DNA of 64,000 nt, taken from the NCBI RefSeq assembly GCF_002261215.1, contig NZ_NEVS01000004.1, positions 1,116,001-1,180,000 on the forward strand. The letters run 5' to 3'. Each line of letters begins with the position of its first letter. Position 1 is the first letter of the stretch. Made by a program: the position numbers and the translations under genes. The stretch comes from Bordetella genomosp. 11 (GTDB lineage: Bacteria; Pseudomonadota; Gammaproteobacteria; Burkholderiales; Burkholderiaceae_B). Shown piece by piece: positions 44,999-53,485 of this stretch. Below the pieces are notes generated by a model. It was not told the DNA's origin and did no database searches. It saw only the letters and a list, made by a program, of their open reading frames with translations.

Positions 44999-45427
44999 TC
45001 AGGTGCGGGCGGCTTCGCCGGGGCGGTCCACCGATGTCTGCCAGGCTTCCTGAAGCTGGGCCAGCAGCGCGTCGGCGGTTTCCAGCAGCGTGGCATCCAC
45101 CTTCAGGTTGGCGTTGACCAGCGTGCGCATCACGTAGTCATAAAGGTTGTTCAGGTTGGCGGCGACTTCGCCGCCGGCTTCGAGGTCGAGCGCCTGCTTC
45201 AAGCCTTCGTCCACCAGGCGGATCGCCTTGTTGATGGCAACCGCGCGCGCCGGTCCATTGCCTTGCTCCATATGGATGCGAGCCTGGCCCAGCGCCGCGC
45301 GCGCGGCGGTGTACAGCAATGTGATCAGTTTTTCCGCGCTGGCGCTCATCACCTGCGTTTCCAGGCCGACATCGGCATAGGAACGCACGGAATAAGCGTT
45401 GTCGGGGCGGCGCGATGCGTAAGCCAT
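44999..45427 (-). CDS. fliS: Flagellin export chaperone FliS
   Basis: FliS is the export chaperone of flagellin. The 142-residue protein has the typical YSVRSYADVGLETQVMSASAEKLITLLYTAARAALGQARIHM start and a helical bundle ending in LNNLYDYVMRTLVNANLKVD and LLETADALLAQLQEAW. The start overlaps the fliD stop by one base. No fliC lies within the window, so flagellin is encoded elsewhere. Confidence 0.96.
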   Translation of the reverse strand: MAYASRRPDNAYSVRSYADVGLETQVMSASAEKLITLLYTAARAALGQARIHMEQGNGPARAVAINKAIRLVDEGLKQALDLEAGGEVAANLNNLYDYVMRTLVNANLKVDATLLETADALLAQLQEAWQTSVDRPGEAART

Positions 45428-46839
45428 TACTTGCTCTGGCCCGATAGGGCGGCGAATTGTTGCGTCAGGTACGAGCTGGTGCTGTTCATCTGCGCGACGA
45501 AGGCATCCAGCTGCACGAATTGCGCGCGGATATTGGCGATATCGGCGTCGATGCGGTCGCTCACGCTGTCGTACTGATCTTGCAGGGTCTTCTGCGTTTC
45601 GGTCAGTCCGGCCGTGCGCGAGGCCAGCAGCCCGTTGGAACCCAGGATGCCATTGATGGCAGTCCCCATGCTGGTGCCCAGCGCGGTCAGAATGTCGCCG
45701 ACGTCCTTGGGGTTGCTCGACAGCGAGTCGTTCAGCGAATGCAGGTTCTTGCTATCGATCGTATTCAGGTTCAGGTCGAGCGTGCCGTCATCCGGGTTCG
45801 TCGTGATGCCCAGGTCCTGGATCGTCTTCAGCGTGTCGGTGCTCGATGCGAGTACGCGCAGTGCGCTCGACAGGCTGGACGCAATGGAACGGGTCGTGCT
45901 GTCGCCGGTAAGTGCCGAGCCCTGGTTCGAGGTCGGATCGTATTTCGTCAGCGACGTCACCATCGTTTGCAGCGCGTTGTACGAGGTGACGAAGTTCTGC
46001 ACGGCGCTGACCACCCCGGAGGAGTCCGTCGCGACGTTGACCGTCACCGGCGCCGTCGTCAGATCGCTCAACGTAATGGTGACATTGTCGATATTCTTAT
46101 CGAGCGTATTGGACCCGCTGACGATTTCCACGCCATTGACATTGACTTTCGCGTCGGTCGCCGCCACCTGTTGCGTCATGCCGCCGGTGGGCGTCGCCGA
46201 AGCGTCGTAGCCGATGGCGCTCTGGATGGCGCTATTGGTCGATGTGATCTTGGTGACGGCAGCCTGCGTGCCCGTGTCGGCCGACGTCAGCTGCAGATAA
46301 CTTTTGCCGGAGCCATCGGTCAGGATGGCCGCCGTCACGCCGGCCGCGTCGTCCGCGTTGATCGCCTTGGCGATGCCGTTCAGCGTCGTGTTGCTGCTGA
46401 CGTCGATGGTATGGCTGGTGCCGTCGGCCAGGGTCACCGTAATGCTGCCGCCGGTACCGATGTTCTTGGTGCGGTCGGCGATGGCGCCGGACTTCAGTTG
46501 CTCCGCGGTGGCCAACTGGTCGACGCTGATCTTGTACTGAGCGGGCGTGGCGCCCGGCGTCGTCTTGACGGTAAATGCCTTGCTGTCGCCGACGATCGTC
46601 GCCGTCGTGGCGTTATAGGTCTTGGGGTCGGCCAGGGCGTTTGCCGCCGTCTGCAACGTCTCGATAGCCTGCTGCAATGTGCCGTAGGCGGATAGCTGGG
46701 TGGTGACCAGCGTCTGCTGGTTCTGGATGGGGACCAGCGCTTGTTTTTCGCTGTCTTGCAGGCTGTCCAGAATACCTTGCAGGTCCAGATTCGAACCGGA
46801 ACCGAGGGACGTAATTGGCGGAAGGGCGGAAGTTGCCAT
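45427..46839 (-). CDS. fliD: Flagellar filament cap FliD (HAP2)
   Basis: FliD caps the filament and guides flagellin folding. The 470-residue protein starts with ITSLGSGSNLDLQGILDSL, the FliD N-terminal motif, then KQALVPIQNQQTLVTTQLSAYGTLQQAI; the middle is a Thr/Ser/Ala-rich variable domain, and the end has the C-terminal coiled coil (QKTLQDQYDSVSDRIDADIANIRAQFVQLDAFVAQMNSTSSYL). It lies 121 bases after flaG; no separate sigma-28 promoter was found in that gap. Confidence 0.96.
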   Translation of the reverse strand: MATSALPPITSLGSGSNLDLQGILDSLQDSEKQALVPIQNQQTLVTTQLSAYGTLQQAIETLQTAANALADPKTYNATTATIVGDSKAFTVKTTPGATPAQYKISVDQLATAEQLKSGAIADRTKNIGTGGSITVTLADGTSHTIDVSSNTTLNGIAKAINADDAAGVTAAILTDGSGKSYLQLTSADTGTQAAVTKITSTNSAIQSAIGYDASATPTGGMTQQVAATDAKVNVNGVEIVSGSNTLDKNIDNVTITLSDLTTAPVTVNVATDSSGVVSAVQNFVTSYNALQTMVTSLTKYDPTSNQGSALTGDSTTRSIASSLSSALRVLASSTDTLKTIQDLGITTNPDDGTLDLNLNTIDSKNLHSLNDSLSSNPKDVGDILTALGTSMGTAINGILGSNGLLASRTAGLTETQKTLQDQYDSVSDRIDADIANIRAQFVQLDAFVAQMNSTSSYLTQQFAALSGQSK

Positions 46840-46960
46840 CGTGCTGTTTCCTTGATGCGCTTATTCTGTCAAACACCTTGCCGGCCCGAAACGTCGGGTA
46901 AACGGCATAAGGCGGGCTTGTTCGGTGCTTTTCCGTGACGTTCGAATGGCGGGCGAGCCC

Positions 46961-47356
46961 TCACGCGCTGGTTTCCACGCCGCCGCCCTGGAGTTTGGTA
47001 ATCATCTTGGCTATGTTCAGAACCGTCTCGCTGGGGATGGTCTTGATGGTGTCCCCAGTTTTCGAGTCCTTGATGGAAATCACCACTCGATGCGTATCGG
47101 GATCAATGTCGAATTGCACCTGGGTGGACCAGGCCTGCATTTGCTCGTTGATCTTTTGCAGCGCCCGGTCCAGCGGCAATTGCTGGCCCGGTGTCTGGCC
47201 GGAGGAGCCGCCATCGGCTGTCGTTCCTCCCGTGTCGGCGCTTTTCTGGCTATTTCCGGAGGGGGTCACCATCACGGCGGCATCGGGCAGCGTCGCAGGG
47301 TGAGCCTCGGCGGGCTGGACCGGGAGGGCCGCGGGGGCGATAGGGCTGACAGCCAT
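46961..47356 (-). CDS. flaG: Flagellar protein FlaG
   Basis: FlaG proteins affect filament length in several bacteria. The 131-residue protein has a Pro/Ala/Thr-rich N-half and the FlaG domain with INEQMQAWSTQVQFDIDPDTHRVVISIKDSKTGDTIKTIPSETVLNIAKMI. It sits upstream of fliD, the usual position, under a sigma-28 promoter. Confidence 0.94.
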   Translation of the reverse strand: MAVSPIAPAALPVQPAEAHPATLPDAAVMVTPSGNSQKSADTGGTTADGGSSGQTPGQQLPLDRALQKINEQMQAWSTQVQFDIDPDTHRVVISIKDSKTGDTIKTIPSETVLNIAKMITKLQGGGVETSA

Positions 47357-47412
47357 AAGGACTCCACTTTCTGCTGTGCGTCGATGACGCAGGTTTTTGG
47401 GTAGACAACCTC

Positions 47413-47439
47413 GTAACGGCAGCTCTACGGGAAACTTTA
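47413..47439 (-). promoter_or_regulatory. Sigma-28 (FliA) promoter for flaG (and likely fliDST)
   Basis: On the minus strand TAAAGTTT, an 11-base spacer and GCCGTTAC: a perfect -35 and a near-perfect -10. It lies 57 bases upstream of the flaG ATG. Confidence 0.9.
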
Positions 47440-47510
47440 GCCTGGCGCGACAGCCTTATCCGGAACCCGCCCCTGTTAAAATCCGGTTTGCCTCAGTTCG
47501 ATTTCCCGCC

Positions 47511-48821
47511 ATGTCCCTTTCCGTCCGTCCGGCCGCCGACGCCACACTCTCCCAGTGGCTGGCATACCTGGAATCGCTGCACCCGAAAACCATCGATCTC
47601 GGCCTGGACCGGGTCCGCCAGGTGGCGCAACGCCTGCGGATCGAACTGGACTGCGTCAAGATCGTCGTCGGCGGCACCAACGGCAAAGGGTCCACCTGCG
47701 CCATGCTTGAGGCCATGCTGCTGGCGGCGGGTTTCAGGACGGGGTTGTATACCTCTCCCCATCTGATCGATTTCAACGAACGCGTGCGGGTAAATGGCGA
47801 ACTCGCCTCGGACGCCGACCTGGTGGCGCAGTTCCAGGCGGTGGAAGCCGCGCGGGGCGATACCTCTCTGACGTATTTCGAATTCACCACACTCGCGGCC
47901 CTGCGGGTGTTCGCGCAGTCCAGGCTGGATGCCGTGGTGCTCGAAGTCGGCCTGGGCGGCCGCCTGGATGCCGTCAATATCGTCGATGCCGATTGCGCCG
48001 TCGTGACCAGCGTGGACCTGGACCACATGGACTGGCTGGGCGACACCCGCGAAAAGATCGGCTACGAAAAAGCGCACATTTATCGCCCCGGCCGGCCCGC
48101 CATCTGCGCCGACCCCGTGCCGCCGCAAAGCCTGCTCGATCATGCCGCGGCCATCGGCGCCGACCTGTGGCTGTTCGGGCGCGATTACAACTATTCGGGC
48201 GATCGCCAGCAATGGGCCTATGGCGGTCGCGCGCAGCGCCGCAGCGCGCTGGCATACCCCGCCTTGCGCGGCGCCAATCAGCTGCTGAATGCCGCCGCCG
48301 CTTTGGCCGTGCTGGAAGCCCTGCGCGACCGTCTGCCGGTGCCGCAGCAGGCGGTGCGGCAGGGCTTGCTGCAGGCCACGCTGCCCGGCCGCTTCCAGAT
48401 ACTGCCAGGCCAGCCGACCGTCATCCTCGACGTCGGGCACAATCCGCACGCGGCGGCCGTCCTGGCGCAGAACCTGGACAACATGGGCTTCCATCCCTAT
48501 ACCTACGCGGTGTTCGGGATGCTGAATGACAAGGATGTGGCGGGTGTGGTGGCCAAGCTGGCCGGCCGTATCGACCGCTGGTATTGTGCCGGCCTGCCCG
48601 GGCCGCGCGGCGGCAGCGGCGAAGGCCTGGCCGAGCAGGTGCGCGCGGCGCTGCCGGCTCCCGGCTCCGGGGACGATGTGCCACTGATCGCCGCCTATGC
48701 CGATCCGGCCCAGGCCTATGCCGCGGCGCGCGCCCAGGCGGGCGAGGGTGATAGAATCGTGGTGTTCGGATCGTTCTTCACGGTCGCCGCCGTGCTCCAG
48801 TCGCTGGGGCGTAAATCCTGA
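47511..48821 (+). CDS. folC: Folylpolyglutamate/dihydrofolate synthase FolC
   Basis: FolC adds dihydropteroate to glutamate and lengthens the polyglutamate tail of folates. I start at MSLSVRPAADATLSQWLAYL (436 residues). The ATP loop VVGGTNGKGSTCAMLE near 57-72, YTSPHLIDFNERVRVNGE, EVGLGGRLDAVN, HMDWLGDTREKIGYEKAHI and ILDVGHNPHA are all conserved in Mur-ligase-type FolC. It heads folC-dedD-cvpA-purF; accD, often found upstream of folC, is absent here. Confidence 0.96.
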   Translation: MSLSVRPAADATLSQWLAYLESLHPKTIDLGLDRVRQVAQRLRIELDCVKIVVGGTNGKGSTCAMLEAMLLAAGFRTGLYTSPHLIDFNERVRVNGELASDADLVAQFQAVEAARGDTSLTYFEFTTLAALRVFAQSRLDAVVLEVGLGGRLDAVNIVDADCAVVTSVDLDHMDWLGDTREKIGYEKAHIYRPGRPAICADPVPPQSLLDHAAAIGADLWLFGRDYNYSGDRQQWAYGGRAQRRSALAYPALRGANQLLNAAAALAVLEALRDRLPVPQQAVRQGLLQATLPGRFQILPGQPTVILDVGHNPHAAAVLAQNLDNMGFHPYTYAVFGMLNDKDVAGVVAKLAGRIDRWYCAGLPGPRGGSGEGLAEQVRAALPAPGSGDDVPLIAAYADPAQAYAAARAQAGEGDRIVVFGSFFTVAAVLQSLGRKS

Positions 48822-48868
48822 GTTTTCCACCGCGCATCGGCGCGCCGGCTGCAAGGAATTCGTGCTTC

Positions 48869-49795
48869 ATGGGCTTGTTTAATCGGAAAGATTCCGCAGC
48901 CGACGCGCAGACGGGCCGGCCGCGCCCGTCCGTATCCAGCGAGGCCCAGGCGGCCGAGCTCCGTTCCCGGGCGCGTCGCCGCCTTGCCGGCGCCGTCGCC
49001 CTCGTGTTGGCGGCGGTCATCATCCTGCCGATGGTGCTGGATTCCGAACCGTCGCGCGTCAGCGACGACATCCCCATCCGGATTCCCGACCGCAATTCGC
49101 CATACCAGCCCCCGGTTTCAGACCCCCAGGCGCCTGCCGCCGATGCTGGCGCCGCCAGCGGCGCGACGCCTGCCACGGCGGGCGTCGCCGCGCCCACGCC
49201 GGCTACGCCGCAGGGCCAGGCCGCGGGCCAGCCATCCCCGGCGGGACAGCAGCAGAATGGCACCGGGCAACAACAGGCAGGCGCATCGCCGCCCCCGGCC
49301 CAAGCCCGCTCGGATGCCCCTCGCGGCGCCGACCCCGCCCACGCCGATGCGGGACGTGCCGCGCCGCGTCCCGACACGCGCACAGAGCCCAAACCCGAAA
49401 GCCGGCCGGAAAGCCGGCCCGAAGCCAAACCCGCCGCCAAGCCGGAGCCGACCCCGCGTACCGACGACGGCAGCAAGGCGCTGGCGCTGCTGGAAGGCCG
49501 CGGTACCGCGCCCAGCGCGCCGAAGCCGGCCCCGGAGGCCCGATCCGGCGCGGACGCCAAGGGCAATTTCGTGCTGCAGATCGCGGCATATACCACCCAG
49601 GCCGACGCGCAGGCGCGCCGCGACAAGCTGCACGCAGCCGGCGTCACCAATGCCTTCGTCCAGGAAGCCAGCGTCGGCGGCAAACAGCAATACCGGCTGC
49701 GCGTGGGGCCGTTCCCCTCGCGCGAGGCGGCCCAGGCGGCCCAGGCGAGGCTGCGCACCCTGGGCTATGACAACGGTTTCATCGCCGCGCAGTGA
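48869..49795 (+). CDS. dedD: SPOR-domain cell-division protein (DedD-like)
   Basis: DedD-type proteins bind glycan strands at the division septum. The 308-residue protein has a basic N-terminus, one membrane helix (about 40-57, LAGAVALVLAAVIILPMVL), a long Pro/Ala/Gln/Arg-rich linker with PESRPESRPEAKPAAKPEP, and a C-terminal SPOR domain (FVLQIAAYTTQADAQARRDKL, QYRLRVGPFPSREAAQAAQA). The name follows the folC-dedD-cvpA-purF order; the SPOR fold is the firm part. Confidence 0.88.
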   Translation: MGLFNRKDSAADAQTGRPRPSVSSEAQAAELRSRARRRLAGAVALVLAAVIILPMVLDSEPSRVSDDIPIRIPDRNSPYQPPVSDPQAPAADAGAASGATPATAGVAAPTPATPQGQAAGQPSPAGQQQNGTGQQQAGASPPPAQARSDAPRGADPAHADAGRAAPRPDTRTEPKPESRPESRPEAKPAAKPEPTPRTDDGSKALALLEGRGTAPSAPKPAPEARSGADAKGNFVLQIAAYTTQADAQARRDKLHAAGVTNAFVQEASVGGKQQYRLRVGPFPSREAAQAAQARLRTLGYDNGFIAAQ

Positions 49796-50280
49796 CCGGG
49801 TTCGATTTCGTCGTGCTGGCGATCATCGCCATCTCGGGCCTGTTGGGGCTGGTGCGCGGTTTGCTCAAGGAAGTCCTGTCGCTGCTGGCGTACATCCTGG
49901 CTTTCGTGGCGGCAATCTGGTGGGGGCCCATGGTGTATGGCTGGCTCGCTCCGTGGATCGAAACGACGGTGCTGCGCATGGGCGCGGCCTATGCCGCCGT
50001 GTTCCTCGTCGTGCTGCTGGGCGTGGGGCTGGTCAATATGACCTTGTCGGCGCTCATCCGTACGACCGGCCTGTCGCCGGCGGACCACGGCCTGGGCGGC
50101 TTGTTCGGGCTGGTACGGGGCGCGCTCATCGTGCTCGTACTGGTGACGGTGGCCGGTTATACGCCGCTGCCCCAGGAGGCCTGGTGGCGCGATGCGATGT
50201 TTTCCCATACGGCCACAGAAGCCGTCAAACATACAAAAGTGTGGCTTCCGCCTTCGCTGGCGTCGATGCTGCCGTATTGA
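49792..50280 (+). CDS. cvpA: Colicin V production family membrane protein CvpA
   Basis: A 162-residue inner-membrane protein with four hydrophobic segments. CvpA family proteins are tied to purF and to envelope stress/colicin V export; exact function is unclear. The start FDFVVLAIIAISGLLGLVRGLLKEVLSLLAYILAFVAAIWWG is the family hallmark. The GTG start overlaps the dedD stop by four bases, so translation is coupled. purF starts 60 bases later. Confidence 0.93.
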   Translation: MTGFDFVVLAIIAISGLLGLVRGLLKEVLSLLAYILAFVAAIWWGPMVYGWLAPWIETTVLRMGAAYAAVFLVVLLGVGLVNMTLSALIRTTGLSPADHGLGGLFGLVRGALIVLVLVTVAGYTPLPQEAWWRDAMFSHTATEAVKHTKVWLPPSLASMLPY

Positions 50281-50340
50281 ACGTGGCCGCTTTGCCGCCA
50301 TATTTCGGATAGAACGCAGTAGGATCAACAGGAAATTGCC

Positions 50341-51858
50341 ATGTGTGGAATCGTAGGGGTCGTAGGGCGCGGGCCGGTCAACCAGCTGCTCTATGACAGT
50401 CTGCTGCTACTGCAGCATCGGGGGCAGGACGCAGCCGGCATTGCCACCGAACAAGGTAGCCAATTCAACCTCTACAAGGCGCATGGCCTGGTGCGCGATG
50501 TTTTCCGCACCCGCAACATGCGCGCGCTGCCGGGCACCAGCGGGGTCGCGCAGGTGCGCTATCCCACCGCCGGCTCCAGCGCCAGCGAAGAGGAAGCCCA
50601 GCCTTTCTACGTCAACGCGCCGTTCGGCATCATGATGTCGCACAACGGCAACCTGACGAACTGGCGCGAATTGCGCGAATCCCTGTTCCGCATCGACCGC
50701 CGCCACATCAACACCAATTCCGATTCCGAGGTCCTGCTGAACGTGCTCGCGCACGAATTGCAGTCCGCGGCCAGCGGTATTTCCCTGGACGACGATGCGA
50801 TGTTCCGCGCCGTCGCGGCGGTGCACCGCCGTGTGCGCGGCGCCTACGCCGTGGTGGCGCAGATCGCCGGCTATGGCCTGCTGGCTTTCCGCGATCCCTA
50901 CGGCATACGCCCCTTGTGTATCGGCCGGCAGGAAACCGAGCAGGGCGTCGAATGGATGGTTGCCTCGGAATCCGTAGCCCTGGAGGGCAGCGGATTCAAC
51001 TTCGTGCGCGACGTTGCTCCCGGCGAAGCCGTATTCATCGACCTGGACGGCAAGTTCTATAGCCGCCAGTGCGCCGAAAACGCCCAGCTCGTTCCCTGCA
51101 TTTTCGAATACGTTTACTTCGCCCGCCCCGATTCGCTGATGGACGGCGTTTCCGTCTATGACGCCCGTCTGCGCATGGGCGAATACCTCGCCGACAAGGT
51201 GGCGCGCAGCCTGCGCCTGGGCGATATCGACGTGGTCATGCCCATTCCGGACTCCTCTCGTCCCGCCGCCATGCAGTTGGCCGCGCGCCTGAACCTGGAT
51301 TACCGGGAAGGCCTGATCAAGAACCGCTACGTCGGACGCACTTTCATCATGCCCGGACAGGCCGTGCGCAAGAAGTCGGTGCGGCAAAAGCTCAACGCCA
51401 TCGGCCGCGAATTCCAGGGCAAGAATGTGCTGCTGGTCGACGATTCCATCGTGCGTGGCACGACCAGCCGGGAAATCGTCGATATGGCACGCGCCGCCGG
51501 TGCCAATAAGGTGTTTTTTGCTTCCGCCGCGCCGCCGGTGCGTTTCCCCAATGTCTACGGTATCGACATGCCGACGCAGCGCGAGCTGATCGCTACCGGT
51601 CGCAGCGACGAGGAAATCGCGCGCACCATAGGCGCCGACGCGCTGGTGTACCAGGATCTGGCGGATATGCAGCAGTCGGTGCGCGACCTGAATCCGGCGA
51701 TGTCCCGCTTCGAGGCATCCTGCTTCGACGGCGACTACATCACCGGGGATATCACGCCGGAATACCTCGAGCGCCTGGGCCAGAGCCGCAGCGAAACCGA
51801 CGAGGAGTCGCGCGGAGGCCTGTTGTTCAACATGGGCTACGCCGCCAACGACGCCTGA
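50341..51858 (+). CDS. purF: Amidophosphoribosyltransferase PurF
   Basis: PurF makes phosphoribosylamine from PRPP and glutamine, the first step of de novo purine synthesis. The 505-residue protein starts MCGIVGVVGRG with the nucleophile Cys at position 2 of the precursor, which is exposed after Met removal. It carries LLLLQHRGQDAAGIAT, the glutamine-site SHNGNLTNW, FRDPYGIRPL and the PRPP loop VLLVDDSIVRGTTSREIV. An AGGAAAT ribosome site precedes the start. Confidence 0.97.
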   Translation: MCGIVGVVGRGPVNQLLYDSLLLLQHRGQDAAGIATEQGSQFNLYKAHGLVRDVFRTRNMRALPGTSGVAQVRYPTAGSSASEEEAQPFYVNAPFGIMMSHNGNLTNWRELRESLFRIDRRHINTNSDSEVLLNVLAHELQSAASGISLDDDAMFRAVAAVHRRVRGAYAVVAQIAGYGLLAFRDPYGIRPLCIGRQETEQGVEWMVASESVALEGSGFNFVRDVAPGEAVFIDLDGKFYSRQCAENAQLVPCIFEYVYFARPDSLMDGVSVYDARLRMGEYLADKVARSLRLGDIDVVMPIPDSSRPAAMQLAARLNLDYREGLIKNRYVGRTFIMPGQAVRKKSVRQKLNAIGREFQGKNVLLVDDSIVRGTTSREIVDMARAAGANKVFFASAAPPVRFPNVYGIDMPTQRELIATGRSDEEIARTIGADALVYQDLADMQQSVRDLNPAMSRFEASCFDGDYITGDITPEYLERLGQSRSETDEESRGGLLFNMGYAANDA

Positions 51859-51876
51859 ATCGACGCACCGGCGCGG

Positions 51877-51905
51877 GGATCCGCCATACTGGCTGCGGCG
51901 GATCC
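51877..51905. terminator. Hairpin between convergent purF and dsbB
   Basis: GGATCCGCC at 51877-51885 pairs with GGCGGATCC at 51897-51905 around an 11-base loop. No long T-tract follows on either strand. Placed between converging genes, so probably a shared weak terminator. Confidence 0.5.
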
Positions 51906-51934
51906 GGCGGCTGCCGGAGCGCCACCGCGCAGCG

Positions 51935-52408
51935 TCAGGCGCGCTTGAACAACGCGCGCAGGCTCAGCAGTGCCACGATCGCGAACAGCGCCAGGCTCCA
52001 CAGGGCGTATTCGACGCCCAGCACCTTCACCGTGGCATCCATGCAGGTGGCGTAGATGCCGAAGACGGATGGCACCGCCGCATCCAGTCCGCTGCCGGCA
52101 ATGAATTTGTCCGCGAAAGTCTGCGCGCACGACAGCAGCTTCGACGCGACGGTGTATTGGTAATAGGCGGCCCATATCCCGCACACCGCCAGGATAAGCG
52201 CGAGCAGCGCTCCCAGCCTCCGCAGGGCCGGTCCCGCGAACGCCAGGACCAGGCATACGATGCCGATCACGATATAGATCAGGCGCTGCAGTACGCACCA
52301 TGCGCAAGGTTGCAGCCCGAAGACGTATTGGGACACAAGCGCGATGCCGACGGCGCCGAAAGCCAGGATGGCGATCAGTGTCAGCGTGCGTTGCGAAGTC
52401 GATGGCAT
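51935..52408 (-). CDS. dsbB: Disulfide bond formation protein DsbB
   Basis: DsbB reoxidises periplasmic DsbA and passes electrons to quinone. I start at MPSTSQRTLTLIAILAFGAV (157 residues). The four membrane helices and both cysteine pairs are present: the CAWC motif near 33-36 (FGLQPCAWCVLQRL) and the second pair in LLSCAQTF and GIYATCMD. The in-frame extension upstream to 52459 was not used. Confidence 0.95.
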   Translation of the reverse strand: MPSTSQRTLTLIAILAFGAVGIALVSQYVFGLQPCAWCVLQRLIYIVIGIVCLVLAFAGPALRRLGALLALILAVCGIWAAYYQYTVASKLLSCAQTFADKFIAGSGLDAAVPSVFGIYATCMDATVKVLGVEYALWSLALFAIVALLSLRALFKRA

Positions 52409-52486
52409 GACGGTTTCTATCCTGTGACGGGAAACGGAAGGGGCGCGGCCGCCGCGCACGGCTTAGGCGTGGCGGCGACGGGCCGG

Positions 52487-53203
52487 CTAATTCCGGCCGA
52501 CGGCCGGGACATGAGTGTAGGCTTCGACCAGCACGCTCAGCAGGAGTTCGTGCACGCCGTCCCAAACGATCTGCACGCCCAGGCACAATAGTACGAAGGC
52601 GGAGAGCCGCATGAAGACGGCGGTGCCGTTATCGCCCAGGCGGTACAGGAACTGGGCGGCGAAGCGCAGGCACACGTAAAGCGTCAGGGACGTGATCAGG
52701 ATGCCGGGCAGCGAACCCGCCAATTTGACCAGGCTGACGATGCGGTCCGGCTCGCGCAGCGATGCTCCCACCGTGATGGCCGCCGCGATGGAGCCCGGGC
52801 CGCAGCTGATGGGAAAGGTCAGGGGATAGAAGGCCCGCGCCCTGGCCATTTCCGGGGTGAAGGATTCCGCCGCGCGCGCGGCGTTGCGCGCGCCGGCATC
52901 GGGAGAATTCACCAGCCGCCACGCGCTGGTGATGACCAGCAGGCCCCCGCCGACACGGACAATGGCCAGCGACAAACCGAAAAAAGTCAAAAGAACGTTG
53001 CCGGCCACCATCGCGATGGTCAGCATCACGCCCACATTGATGGCGACGCGCTTGGCCAGGGCCGTCCGCGTCGCGCTGGAGGCACCTTCGGTCAGCGTCC
53101 AGAAGATCGGCGCGACCGCCGGGGGATTCAGGAAGGGCAGTAGCGTGGCCAGCGCGAATAAAAAACTACGGCCGAAGACCAGCAGATATTCGTGCAGGAA
53201 CAT
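52487..53203 (-). CDS. MarC family membrane protein
   Basis: A 238-residue protein with about six membrane helices. MarC family features include LFALATLLPFLNPPAVAPIF near the start, FPLTFPISCGPGSIAAAITVGAS in the middle and GVQIVWDGVHELL at the end. Despite the family name, a role in antibiotic resistance is not established; the function is unknown. It lies 78 bases upstream of dsbB on the same strand. Confidence 0.9.
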   Translation of the reverse strand: MFLHEYLLVFGRSFLFALATLLPFLNPPAVAPIFWTLTEGASSATRTALAKRVAINVGVMLTIAMVAGNVLLTFFGLSLAIVRVGGGLLVITSAWRLVNSPDAGARNAARAAESFTPEMARARAFYPLTFPISCGPGSIAAAITVGASLREPDRIVSLVKLAGSLPGILITSLTLYVCLRFAAQFLYRLGDNGTAVFMRLSAFVLLCLGVQIVWDGVHELLLSVLVEAYTHVPAVGRN

Positions 53204-53485
53204 GGATAAAAGTGGCCTGGCCGAATGGACAAGTGGCGATTGTAGGGGGACGCAACCCTTTTCGCCATGCCGGCATGGCGTTAATCGGACGTCCGATTCC
53301 GCCGTCGAGATGACGGAATTTTCCGCTTGGAGAACATCCTGATAGCGTTTGCCGAACGATGGCCGAGGGCCGCGACGGGAGGGAAGGGGACGGGCGCGGC
53401 AGCAGGGACAGGGCCGGGAGGGCCATCCCGCGATGGCCCTTTCCGGCTTCTTCAGGCGAAGCCGGCATCCCCGGCGGTGCGCCGG
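53204..53485. other. Gap between marC-family gene and glnD
   Basis: A 282-base gap with no supported gene. It contains a perfect 9-base inverted repeat, AGGGCCATC (53419-53427) and GATGGCCCT (53432-53440), with a CCGC loop, followed by TTTCC on the plus strand; it may end the glnD transcript. Confidence 0.55.

Noticed and set aside
46885..46900. Possible sigma-54 promoter upstream of fliD (GGCAAG, four bases, TTGAC)
   Set aside because: It lacks the GC dinucleotide at -12, and the cluster shows sigma-28 promoters instead of a sigma-54 flagellar hierarchy.
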